Shown here: in pieces, positions 48,870 to 59,842 of the stretch
Layout: every line of letters starts with the position of its first letter
Position numbering within the stretch: the first letter of the stretch is position 1
Assembly (NCBI RefSeq): GCF_000189635.1
Contig: NW_002476186.1
Span: 248,001 to 312,000, forward strand
Source: Tetrahymena thermophila SB210
Lineage: Eukaryota > Ciliophora > Oligohymenophorea > Hymenostomatida > Tetrahymenidae
Length of the DNA stretch: 64,000 bases
Direction: 5' to 3'
Made by a program: the position numbers and the translations under genes
Notes under the pieces: model-generated
The model's database searches: none
What the model was told of the DNA's origin: nothing
What the model saw: the letters and a program-made list of their open reading frames with translations, nothing else

Positions 48870-50376
48870 TAATATAATTGAGCTTTCAATAAGTGTTTTT
48901 TTATTGTAAAATGATTATATTTGATAAAATAGTAAGGATTTAAAATAAATAAAACAATTAATAATTTAATTCTATTGTTTAATTAAGATATCAAATGCTT
49001 TTAAGCTAAAATTTAATAATTATTTCATACTTTTATGAAACAAACAAAATAATTATTTTTTAATATACACATAAAACTTATATAAAAATATCAAGTATTA
49101 CATTTTGCTTACTTAAATATGAATATTATAAGAAATAAAACTTATGGTTTTTAAGTTTATAAAAGTTAAACATATTCTCCTCATTTCCAGAAAAAAAAAT
49201 CTCCATTACAATAAATTAATCTCTAAGAATAAAAATTAAATTTTTCATTCTTCTTCATGACAAAATTTATCATAAACTAACTTTATTAAATTTTCTAATA
49301 AGAGAGCAAAAAAAAAGTTGTTTATCAAGTTTTACAATATTTTATGAAATATAAAAATAGAGATTACTTGATTTAAACCTAAAATATTATAATTAAAGTT
49401 AATTAAACTAATTCTATTTATAAATTTAATAAATTTGTCACTTCATTAGTTCCTATTTCGTAAATTCTGAATATTCACCCTCTAAAAAAATTTTTCTTCA
49501 ATATTAATATCATAAATAAATTTTTATAATGTTAAAAATTCAATTGATAACATTAAAATCACTATAAATATCATAAAATATGATAAAATATAATGTACTA
49601 TTTTAATATTAGGAACATTATGATAAAATTGAGTTTTTGTAATGAAAGTTTATTTTTCATTTTATAATAAGCTTATTTAATAGGTCTTTATTTTCCGTGG
49701 TTAAGATCTTAAGAATTTTTTTTCTAACTTTTTTATGTTAGTCTTCTAATTTTTACTATATCACTTTATTTCTTTGTGAAGTAAAAATTTTATTCTAATA
49801 CTTTTTTATTTTTAACTTGCTAAAATTGAATATTATTTTTTATCATTTAAGTATTTTTTCGAGAAATAAATAAATAAATAAGTAGTATTGACAGTATTTT
49901 AACCAATAATATAAGATTTCTTTTATTAAAATAACAAATTTTATAAATAGACGCTTCTATTTAAATTTTTAATTAGCTGAAAAATAAATAATAAATAATT
50001 CAAATTTTAAATCTGTTTTATTTTAATATTAATAAAAATCAAATTAAGTATTTATATATATTTCAACAAAGTAGTATTTGATGAAGTTGATACAAATAGA
50101 AACATCTATAAACTTATATTTAGGTGACAATTAATATATATTCTATTAATTATAATTAGTAAGCCAGTTTTGTTATACATCGGAGATAATGATTGATTAT
50201 TTAATTTCAAGGTAATTTAGTATAATAGATATATTTTTAACTTCTTATCTAATGAATGATCAATTAGCTTCTACATGGAAAAAATTGATAGCTAAAATAT
50301 ATTTGAGTTTCAAATATTAAATATATAATTTAATTTATTTACAATTTATTTTTTATTGTAAATTAGTAATATTAAT
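48870..50376. other. Intergenic region between convergent genes
   Basis: About 1.5 kb of A/T-dominated spacer at the 3' ends of the NAD+ synthetase and NC2-alpha genes. I found no protein-like frame, RNA gene or repeat worth naming. Confidence 0.55.
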
Positions 50377-51157
50377 TCAATCATCTTCATCTTCTTCTTA
50401 GACATATTCATCATCATCGTCGTCTTCATCGTCATCATCTATATTAATTGTGGGTATACTCTTTTTTGAATCTTATTTTCCAACATGATTATCTTCTTTC
50501 TTTGACCTTCCTCTTTTAAGTTTTTTCTCTATTTTAGGTTCAAGAGGACTTTTTATTTATTTATTTTTAACAAATTAATTAAATATCAAAATTTTATTAT
50601 TCATATTATTTTTAAATTGTTATTATGAGAAAACAAGATTTATGAGTTACTCTTATTCCTTTGATTAACTTTTTTTTCTCTTCAATAATTTGCTATTTTC
50701 TAAATCTTCAACGCCTTCAAGTGATTTCTCAATAAAATTATATTTTGAAAGTTCAATCGCTTTTTTGCTATTTAATAAAATACATATTTAGCTATCGCAG
50801 TTTATTTTTTTATAATATTTTACAGAGCAGGTGGTTGAACTTTGTTTAAATCATAATCTTTGCAAACCTATACAGTTTATTAAAGTATGTCCTCTAAAAA
50901 AAGTTCAAGAGATCTTGCTATAAATTAAAAATTGATTATTAAGCCATTTTGATGATGTTTTCTGCTAATTTTAGAATTTAAATGATTTACATAAAATATA
51001 TGGAATAGTCTTACAAATTTTCCCAATATCTTAATTTTCCTAAACTATTTTTTTTATTCTAGCCTATTTTTAGATAATTTTAAGTTTATAAACTGCCTTA
51101 ATAATTGAATGATCAAATTACAATAGGGAACTTTGGTTAATTTTTCTTTTTCTTCAT
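50377..51157 (-). CDS. DRAP1: NC2-alpha/DRAP1 histone-fold transcription repressor subunit
   Basis: Five exons (51157-51122, 51063-50991, 50917-50824, 50767-50651, 50548-50377) sum to 492 nt and encode 163 residues. The histone fold is clear: FPIARIKKIVQENQDIGKIC, then TIPYILSRSLELFLEDILQQ and ALKKAIELSKYNFIEKSLEG. This follows the NC2-alpha pattern (ARIKKIMQ...ELFLESLL...IELEQQFDFLKDL) better than POLE4 or CHRAC15. With NC2-beta (Dr1) it clamps TBP on promoters and blocks TFIIA and TFIIB. After the fold comes a basic KRKKSQSKEQ stretch, an AT-hook-like KLKRGRSKK and a terminal Asp/Glu run (DDDDEDDDDDEY). The four introns are 56-102 nt, dense for so short a gene. The phase at each junction is consistent. 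Confidence 0.92.
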
Positions 51158-52067
51158 TTTCAAACTATGTAAAAAAGATAGCTATCTTTGGATTTAATAT
51201 TATTATCAATAATTAATCTTAAAAAAAATAGTTGATTAATAATTTAATTAGAATCTATTCAGAATATTTAGAATCAGTAGAGTAGACCTTGTCTTTATAT
51301 AAAAAAATTTTAATTTCGTTCAACCAATTTTGAAATCAACTAAAAAATAAAAAGAAGCACATTGTTCTTTTACAATTAAATAAAAAATTTCATTTATTCA
51401 AAATAATAAAAATGAATAGTAATTCATTTTGAATATCTATATTCTATCATTTTTTTTTTTCTTAAAATAAATTTAATTCATTTTATCACCTTTGATATAA
51501 AAATTTAATATTAACAAACAATTTAATCTAATTAATTATTATTATTTTTAAATGAAAATACATCTATAATTAAACAAGCAAAATGTTTATAATATAAGAA
51601 TTAAATGAAAAACAAAAATAAATAGCAAAAAAATACTTTTTAAATTTAAAAAACCAAACCTGAAAAATAAAATAGTATTTATATAAAAGAAAATTAATAT
51701 TTTTATTAAGGAAAATTTTTAAAAATTTTGTTTTATTCTTACAAAAAGAAATCGCTTATGATTTTATATTTTTTTAACTTAACAAATAATATTGACAATA
51801 ATTATTCCAAATCATAAAAAAATAAATTATCTGATAATCTGTTAAATTTTGAAGAATTCTTATAGAAGTTGTTTATTTATATAAATTATCCGTATTTATT
51901 TATTCTATTTAAAAGTTTTATATAAAATTAATTCGTCGTTTAGTAAAGGCTTTAGTTACTTATATAAATTTTTAAGCTAAGTGAGTCTTTTTTTGAGTAA
52001 AAATTAAATGCAATTCATTTGATTTAGCTAAGTTTTCTAAATTAATTTTTATCTGTTATAATTAATT
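51158..52067. other. Intergenic region upstream of NC2-alpha
   Basis: AT-rich 5' flank. The minus strand stays open for 193 codons between TGA at 52068 and TGA at 51486. Only its first 50 or so codons look protein-like (ENLAKSNELHLIFTQKKTHL), so I keep it as spacer linked to the next entry rather than as a gene. Confidence 0.45.
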
Positions 52068-52358
52068 TCACTTTACCTCGTTTTCGATTGAGGATTTTAA
52101 TTTATTTCCGCTTTACTTCAATATCTGAATATATGCTAAGATCAGTCCAATAGTGATGTCCATAGTTTATGAGTTAGAGAGTTTATTGATTCCATATGCA
52201 ATGGCTCACTGAAGAGTAACAAAAAGTGAGAAAAACATCAGAAAATACAAAAAATAATAAATGCCTTTGTCCAAGTAGAACTTTGAAGGTTTATTGAATT
52301 TAAAAATTTGAAAATTATATGATAATAATTTATTTATTGGAGAGTGTAATTTTCTCAT
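52068..52358 (-). other. Candidate small membrane-protein ORF with an in-frame TGA
   Basis: From ATG 52358 the frame reads MRKLHSPINKLLSYNFQIFK, then a hydrophobic stretch (YYFLYFLMFFSLFVTL), then TGA at 52206-52208. It is open again for 45 codons (AIAYGINKLSNSQTMDITIG, LILAYIQILKQS) to TGA 52068-52070, and the same frame is open for another 193 codons beyond. G+C over 52.08-52.30 kb is exon-like (about one third), in contrast to its flanks, so something functional or recently functional is likely. I see no GT-AG pair that removes the TGA in phase with a good donor. Alternatives are a decayed gene in which tryptophan TGG became TGA, a selenocysteine codon, or an untranslated RNA. Confidence 0.35.
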
Positions 52359-52941
52359 TCTTATTAAATGTAAATTTAATGATAAATCTAATAAATGTAC
52401 TTTTTAGATTATTAATTGATATTTGAATATATTATAAATGTTATCAGTCATTAAATTAGATTAATATTAAGTGATAATTTGATTTTATTTAGTATTAAAA
52501 ATTAATATACATATTTTTTATTTAATTTTTAAGATATGAAATAAATGTTTTTATAAAATAAATTTAAATTGTTAATTAAGATTATCGATTGATTGATTAA
52601 TATAAGTCTTGAAAAATAATTGAATAAATAATTCTTTTGACCAAAATTTAAATTAAGGTTTCTGTTATAACGTATGTATATGTAAAATGACTACGAACAT
52701 GATAATAATTATAGTTATTTGAAATTTAGTGATTTTGTTAATTAACAAATTAGAAAAATTTTTTAGTTTTTTTTTTCTAATTGATTATTTGTATTAAAAA
52801 TTTACAAAAAAAAAACAAAGTTAAAAAATATAAGCAGTTACTATACAATAAAATAGCAAATAGAAATTTATTGAAGACACTCACTCAAACATAAGTCTTT
52901 ACCATACAACAAGGAGAGCTAATAAAGATTAATTGACCATC
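52359..52941. other. Intergenic region upstream of the Q/N-rich gene
   Basis: AT-rich spacer with the promoter and 5' UTR of the following gene. The last 70 bases (52.87-52.94 kb) have raised G+C and probably form the leader. Nothing else seen. Confidence 0.5.
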
Positions 52942-55900
52942 ATGAAAAAGACTTCACAAAGTGTTAGCCAACCTTAGTCTTCTTATAAATAAAAGTAGCC
53001 AGATTAATAAGGTAAGGAAATTATTTTAAAAAATAGAATTATTTAAATTGAAGTGTTTTTATTTGAATTAATAATATTTTAGGCATCTTAAGAGAAGGAG
53101 AAAAATTGACGGCTGAGTAAATTAAAGAATTCTTACATGAATCTAGATAGAATTCAGAGTAATTAAAAATAATAAAATTAAAAATACTAAAAAGAATTTA
53201 GCAAATTTCATACTTTGCCTTAACTGTAATGATATATTTATTAAAAGGTGCAGCAATTTTGATGAGACAATCAATAATTAATAAAAAATGGAAAAAATTA
53301 TGATAAAATAAAACTTCTTAGAGATGAATTAATTATTTGACCCGATAGAGTATTTCGGAGGTCTAAAAGTTAAGGATCTGAATCAAAAAGTTGATGACTA
53401 AAGGCTATCAGATATGTTTAAAATATAAGCAGAAGGTAAATTATTAAAGCAGTTTAATTTGAACAAAGAGATTTTTATTTAAATTTAGAATGTTAATTTT
53501 TTCAAGAATACTTACTACATGCAAAAAAAACATTTATACATATTGAAACTAGTGTTTTACAAAAAGATTTTTAAAAATAACAAAAAATCTACTTAAATAT
53601 TTTAATATTTTTGTCAAATAAAAATATTTTTATTTTAACAGAAAATAATACAGAAAAGTCAGATTTAATTTCTTATCATGTGAAAAATGTCTAGCAATCT
53701 GTAATGTAAAAAAATTAAGAATAACTCAAAAATTAAAATTGGATTGATAAAGATAAGCAAGTAAAAACTTACTATTTCAATCAAAGCTAGACCTCATCAC
53801 TTCTGGGTTATTCTTAGTAATAATAATAAAATAATAAATATGCTACAAAATCCGCTTAATCTCCTGGTTAGCAGTAATTAATAAAGTAAAATAGCTACTA
53901 GTCTTGTGATAAAGAGAACTTTTCATGTATTAAATAGAATTAATCTTTATAATAAAAAGGAGCAAGTTTTAATTCTCCTTTAAATACAAAAATAAGTTAA
54001 ACTTTGCAATAGAATTATTCTAGCTTTACTCAAACTTAAGAACCTCCAAATAATAATGGAATATTAAATATTACACCTCTTAAACAGATTAGCTAAAATA
54101 TTTAATTCAGTTCACCTTCATAATTGGCATAAAATACCTAGCTTAACAATTCAAAAATGAACAAAAAAGAAACAGAAATGATGATTTCACCAGAATAAAT
54201 TGCAAAGTAAAAATTATAGCAGTAAAATAATACAGGAAACCCTCTCATTTTCAGTTTTTAATAAAATGGAGCTGCTGTAAACGGATTAAGTTTAAATACA
54301 GATGTTCTAAAGAGTCAAAATAATAGCTTGGAATAGATATAAAAAGTTTTCAATAATAAAAGCGGATAGTAAAGTACATCATAAACTCCTTCTAAAAATC
54401 ACACAACTAAGGATGTTAAAATAGCATGTATTCCTAATGATACATCACCAAGCTCTCACAAAGTGGTAGCATGCAAGCCCCTTTCATAAAAAAAAGAAGG
54501 AGACTTGAATAGGATTTAATTACTTCAAGCAGTAGAGTAAATAAACATTGAAAGCTAAAGAAAAAATGGTGATTCATCTTTTAACTCTTCAGTAACTCCT
54601 AAAAGTGTGACTCCAAGTAATAAAGTTATGAAACATGATCATAGCAGGATGAACATAAGCAATACTTTCAAACAGTAAAGCAATCATATTTATTTTTTAT
54701 ATTTTTAAAAATATAAATTTAATTATTTATAGAGAAAGTAATTTGAATGGAAAAAATTCTTAGATTAGTCAATAGCACATGCAATCAGTAAATTTTGGAG
54801 ATAATTTGAGTCTATGCAATCAAGCTAAGATAAGTCAGACAGATAAAATAGCAGCTAATGAAGAATTTTCTACTAATAATTAATTTTTGTCTCAACAAGA
54901 GCACTAAGATGAAATAGAATTCTACGATTGCTCAAATTGGTAATCTGTTTAATAAATCTCTTAGCAGTTTTAATCAGTAGATAATAACGGATAAGTTTAC
55001 AATACTTAAAATGCTATCAATAAGAATTGCAGCATATAATCAGTTTAAGACGGGTTAATCAATATTTAGGAGAATGTATATTCCTAATAAACTAATGGTT
55101 TCTAAACACTTTCTAAGTCTAGTTTGCATCATCGTTCCTAATCCAAAATGTTTGAATAAAAATAAACTTCAGAATAGTTTTTTAAAGATAAAGAGAATCT
55201 AGAGCTCACATTTTAAGAAGAGACAGCTAATAATGAAGAGTAGCAATCTGAAACAGAATTTAACTGTTAAAATTTGTAGTCAAGTTTAAATTAAATACAG
55301 CACTGCTCTCCTTCTACATACACATAATTTAAATAAGAAATAACTCATTCACCTGAAAAGAATTATGAAGAAGTATCTCAATGCTAAAACAATTTATATA
55401 ACAAAATTGCTAGCTTAAACAAACACAATAATGCAAATTAATTACAAAATTACAGAAATAACTTAGGATAGGAATCATAATAATCTCAACAAAATGACAA
55501 CCTATCTTAAAATTTTAAGTATTAATAAAATTACTAAAAATTTATATTTATATTTTTTTACATAATTTATTGAATAGAAAGCACAAAGAAAAATCTAAGT
55601 CAATGATTTAAGGGGAATTGACTAATGGAGGAATGAGTTAAAAATCTGGTACAAGTTAGAATTAGTATTCCAGTAGAAATAATTCAAGAGAAATCTAAAA
55701 AAAAAATTCTTACTTTGTCTAAAGACAGATGAATTCAGGAACCACGACAAATAAATTAAAGTCATTAATTACTTCCAATACTCCTCAAAATAGCACAATG
55801 AATGTGAGTTCAAAAGGCAAGTTATAAGAAAACTCTCAACTAGGAAAGATCAATTAATCATCTTACAACAACAGTAAAATGAGTTCATCAATATTATTAT

Positions 55901-57215
55901 AGGAAAAAAGCTTGATTTTCTGTGATAAATCGTAAGCAACTAATGTTTACACTTCGTAAAACACAAACAATATTTTACAGAATTCGAATATTTAGGAGAA
56001 ATAAATGACTCAAAACTATACTCAATAATACTAAAGCAAACAATAAATTGCTAACTTGCCAAGTAAAGTTATTCAAAATAAAAAAAGTAGCTCGCAAGCC
56101 ACCAACAGAAAAGATAATTTCTTAAGTCCTAAAGTATCTCAAAGAAACACTCCTCGCTCTAATAGTCAATATTCTAGCATCGACTATACTAATACGAACT
56201 AGAGCTAGTCAACCTCTAATGCTTACCAAAGTAAAAGAGGTCACAATAAATCATGTAAATTTCAAATATAAATAAATACAACCATCATATTAATTTATAC
56301 ACTTTTTAAATAGAACCAAATTTATGCATATAGCCTCTCTCTAATTCTAACATCCAAAATAATAGTTAAACTAAAATAAATTATGGAATCAGTTAAAATT
56401 TACCAAATTACACAACTAACATTATTAATAATAATAACGTGCTTTAAAATAATACCAGTGGTGGAATGAATAATTATTGTAATAATAGTAATATAAATAA
56501 TGCCACTACAAATCAATTAGCTAATATTACTAGTAGTTAAAATAGCCAAATGACAAATGGTATCTTATCTACTTTATCAAACGCATATTTGAAGAGACCT
56601 TCTGGTAAAAGCATTCAGTATGATTATAAAAATATTACAAATCAAGCAAGCAATCTATCAAAAAACAGATTAGCATCTTCACCTACCCATTCTCCTAATA
56701 ACTACAAGATAAAACCAGTAATTATTAATAATTAAAATTAAACTTTGAGATAAAAAAAGCTAATGAGTAGACTTGATCAAAATACATCTAAAAATAACTC
56801 CTAAGCTCTTTCATTTAGAGATCAATAAACTAACCATTTAAATATCTAAGCACCAAACGCAGGAAGCAATTCTATAAAAACAAATACTAACTAAAGCAAT
56901 TTACTATAGTCTATAACTGTAAATAGCGGAAAATATAATCCTGACTAATTTGATAAGGACTTGAAATACAACATAGCTATAGAAGCAAAGAAAGCATTAT
57001 TTAAAATAGATCCTAAATATGAAGAATCTTTAAATCATTTAATGAGTATGTAAGCTAGACATTAAACTTCATAGTCTTCTTTATATTTAAATTAAAATCA
57101 ATTATCCTAAGGGAATCTGCAACAATTTACTACTACAACAACAGCAACAACTCCATCGAATTATCAAACTAATAATATTTCTAACAAAAATTAAATCCAA
57201 AATTATCAAAAATGA
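52942..57215 (+). CDS. Very long Q/N/S-rich protein, function unknown
   Basis: The start MKKTSQSVSQPQSSYKQKQP is followed by an intron (53012-53082) and a conserved-looking N-terminal part: GILREGEKLTAEQIKEFLHE, then NQLFDPIEYFGGLKVKDLNQ and KVDDQRLSDMFKIQAE. From there to the end, over 1000 residues, the protein is dominated by glutamine, asparagine and serine with scattered TP and SP dipeptides. Near the C-terminus a short helical module appears (IAIEAKKALFKIDPKYEESL), and the stop is TGA 57213-57215. Several AT-rich introns interrupt it (for example near 53.17-53.25, 53.43-53.64, 54.68-54.73, 55.53-55.57 and 56.25-56.31 kb). The prion-like composition suggests a disordered scaffold or RNA-granule type protein, but this is inference. 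No signal peptide, membrane segment or known domain. Confidence 0.75.
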
Positions 57216-57870
57216 TAAAATAATAAAATTAATATAATAAATTAACTCTAAATAAGTAAGTAAGTAAATAAATAAATACATAAATAAAATTAAATCAATA
57301 TTTTATATTCATACTATTTTATTTATAAATCTGTAGATCTTCATTTATTAAAGACCTAATATATTATAGTCTGCTTTTTAGAAATAATAAATTAAAATCT
57401 CTAAAATAACTTTAAAAAAAAAATTAATATTTTTTTATAACTGCCTCATTAAATAATACAAAATTTAAAAATTGTAAATTAAAAATAAGTATTTATCTTC
57501 GTCGATAAAAAGTCAAATCATATTTAAATATAAGATTTTAATTTTAAAAAATGTAAATTATATTAGAATACTAATTTTATCATTAAAATAGACTTTTTAT
57601 TAAAAATACTAGCCATTTAGATTGTTAGTTGTTACAAAAGTATTTAAAATCACTAAAATTTGTTGGCAAAAACAAAAAAGTATTATTAATTTATTTAATC
57701 TTTTTTTTAATAATTTAAAAATTTGATTGATATTATTAATTAATTCTTTGAAATGAAAAATATTGTGTTGCGAATATATTTCTGAAAGAGAAAACAATAA
57801 TTTTGAAAAAAATATTTATTAAACTTAACTCTAATTCAAATTAGTTAGAAATAAATTATTAGTTAGCATC
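57216..57870. other. Intergenic region between two plus-strand genes
   Basis: Starts with a TAAG/TAAA tetranucleotide repeat just after the stop (see repeat entry) and continues as A/T-rich spacer. It should hold the 3' UTR of the Q/N-rich gene and the promoter of the next gene. Confidence 0.5.
57250..57291. repeat. (TAAG/TAAA)n tetranucleotide microsatellite
   Basis: About ten tandem copies of TAAG, TAAA or TACA just after the stop of the Q/N-rich gene. Simple slippage-type repeat, with no sign of function. Confidence 0.7.
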
Positions 57871-58854
57871 ATGGGTTTTGTTATCAGCTTGATAAGAGGA
57901 AAGCTTAAAAATATAGAACTGAGTAAATCTACATTATTTTATTTTTATTTTCTTACGCATATTATTTAAAAGGAATTATTCCAAGAGATTTGGTAGAATT
58001 TATACTTTTTCCAAATGTTGAAGTTAGTTACAGAATGAATTTAAAATAAGACTATGTTCAAGGAGTTGAAAAATTGGATACTAATGCGTGGGAAGTAGAT
58101 TTAAGTAAATTAGAAAATAACAACATCAAATTTTAAAAATTTTCATATAATTTAATTTTAATGTTGATAGTTAATGACAAAACTAGATAGTTAGCTTAAA
58201 AAATCAAGGAGAAAATCAGCTAAACTCATAAAAAAGAGAAAAAACAAATACCTCAAGAGGAGAATTTGCAGGCTGAAATGGAGTAGAAATAGCTAAGAAA
58301 AATATTATCAAAAATCAGCGGTTTAAAAAATAAACTTTTGCAAAGATAAAAGGACATAGATATTTAAAAGAAAGAAATGTAAGGCTTAAAGTTAAAAAAA
58401 GATAAGATATAATTATAAGTTGATATTATGAACTAAATGGTAAATATTAGTTTTAAAAAATTGAAGATTATTCAATAGTAAATTTAATTTTTAAATTAAA
58501 AAGATTAGAGAAGAAGAAGAAAAATACCATGCTTATAGAAATTTTGATTTTACTTATGTTACAAAAACATATAAGCTGGTTGATGTAAAATAATAAGCAA
58601 AAAAAAAATTCACATCTTCTTCTCAAGCTCATAAACTTTCATAATTGAGTTTATCTATGAGTAGACCTTAATCAAGTAATAACAATCCTCAACTTTCTTA
58701 AATAAAAGCAGAATCTATTAGACAGAGAGATAATTCTAAGTATTTTTCATAATATGTTTCAGAAGATGCTACTCCAAGCAGGAGAAACCATTATAAAGGA
58801 AAAGCTCAGACTCCTATTTCCTAATAAAATAAAAATAAAGAATTAATATTATGA
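57871..58854 (+). CDS. Basic coiled-coil protein, 289 aa, function unknown
   Basis: Three exons (57871-57922, 57973-58439, 58504-58854) sum to 870 nt in an unbroken frame. The N-terminus MGFVISLIRGKLKNIELRII continues PRDLVEFILFPNVEVSYRMN, a compact beta/alpha segment of about 100 residues. Then follows a charged coiled coil from about 105 to 190 (KIKEKISQTHKKEKKQIPQE, MEQKQLRKILSKISGLKNK). The final 100 residues are basic and S/Q-rich (RPQSSNNNPQLSQIKAES). Introns are 50 and 64 nt with good GTAAAT donors. The start is MGF, which lacks a clear myristoylation consensus at position 6. No family recognised. A structural or cytoskeletal role is plausible from composition only. Confidence 0.7.
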
Positions 58855-59523
58855 TTGATTATTTTAGTTGCATGTCTCAAAAGTTAAAAATGATTAATAA
58901 TCATCTTAAAGTTTAAAAAATTAAAATGTATTATTCGGAAATTTTATTTCTATTAAGGGTATTTTATATATATTTTAATCAATAAGATTTATTTAATTTT
59001 TATTATTTTACTTTCAATTTTTATGATAGGAAATGTTTTTATTTTTTAAAAGAAATTCTTTCAAATAAATATTTTAGATAACTAAAATTTAGGATAATAA
59101 ATAATGCTTATATTATTTTTTATAAAAGACTGTTAAAATTATTACTTTTAAATTTAAGTAAGGAAAATAATAGGAAAAAATTAAAAAAAACTTATCAATT
59201 TACACAATTTCTTCATTTACTTTTTATTGTGATTAGAAATTAAAAATAAATGATAAATTTGAAGATAAATGAATGTATAAAAGAATTTATTCTATTTACA
59301 ATATATAATAGTTTTTGAATACGAAATTATTATCGTTTATAATCTTCATTTATATTTATTTATATTTATAATTTATTAAATATATAAAAAGGTATTTTTA
59401 CCAAACAACATATCATCTTGCATTCATACATACATTCACTACTCACTCAGGCACTTAATCAATTAGATGTTCAATCAATCAATTAATATCTTTGAAAAAA
59501 TCTTATTCTATACAAAATAGTGA
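58855..59523. other. Intergenic region
   Basis: A/T-rich spacer. The final 120 bases (59.40-59.52 kb) contain CATTCATACATACATTCACT and several TCAATCAAT repeats, and probably form the promoter or 5' UTR of the small gene that follows. Confidence 0.5.
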
Positions 59524-59766
59524 ATGGCTGTTGTTTCTTGGATTATGTATTTAGTTGAACATGAATGCAAATATGATAGTGGTTACAGAAAGATGCTTGA
59601 AGCTTTGTTATTAGGATTTGAGAATCAAGTAAGCTGTAAAGCTAGCTTTCAAACATTAGAAAAATTGAGGATAATTTATGATGAAGAAGTAAGATTTGTA
59701 ATTTATTTTTAATAGATTTTCGAAAAATGGATTTCAGAAAAATTAAATTGGTTAGTATTTATTTGA
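59524..59766 (+). CDS. Small acidic/aromatic protein, 80 aa, function unknown
   Basis: The ATG opens MAVVSWIMYLVEHECKYDSG, then YRKMLEALLLGFENQVSCKA, and the frame ends at TGA 59764-59766 after 80 residues. Codon G+C is clearly exon-like compared with both flanks. The sequence looks like two or three amphipathic helices with two cysteines and no membrane segment. A 27-nt stretch 59689-59715 has perfect intron ends (GTAAGATTTG...TTTTAATAG), is a multiple of three and contains no TGA. The product is therefore either 80 or 71 residues depending on whether it is spliced. No family recognised. Confidence 0.6.
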
Positions 59767-59814
59767 TTGAATGATTGAATGAATGATTGATATTTAAAAT
59801 TAATCATTCAATCA
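59764..59814. repeat. Inverted repeat between convergent gene ends
   Basis: TGATTGAATGATT (59764-59776) pairs exactly with AATCATTCAATCA (59802-59814), giving a 13-bp stem with a 25-base loop. It begins on the stop codon of the 80-residue gene and ends 29 bases before the stop of the convergent coiled-coil gene. A role in 3' end formation is possible but unproven. Confidence 0.6.
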
Positions 59815-59842
59815 TGGATGAATTGGATTTCAGTAAATTTTC

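Noticed and set aside
52080-52300. A small nuclear or nucleolar RNA gene in the G+C-raised patch
   Set aside because: I compared it by eye with U1-U6, U3, SRP and telomerase RNA hallmarks and saw none; CACTGA and GTGATGT words alone are not enough for a box C/D call.
51486-52358. Nuclear copy of mitochondrial DNA, because TGA seems to fit tryptophan
   Set aside because: The frame also needs TAA as a sense codon, which the ciliate mitochondrial code does not allow.
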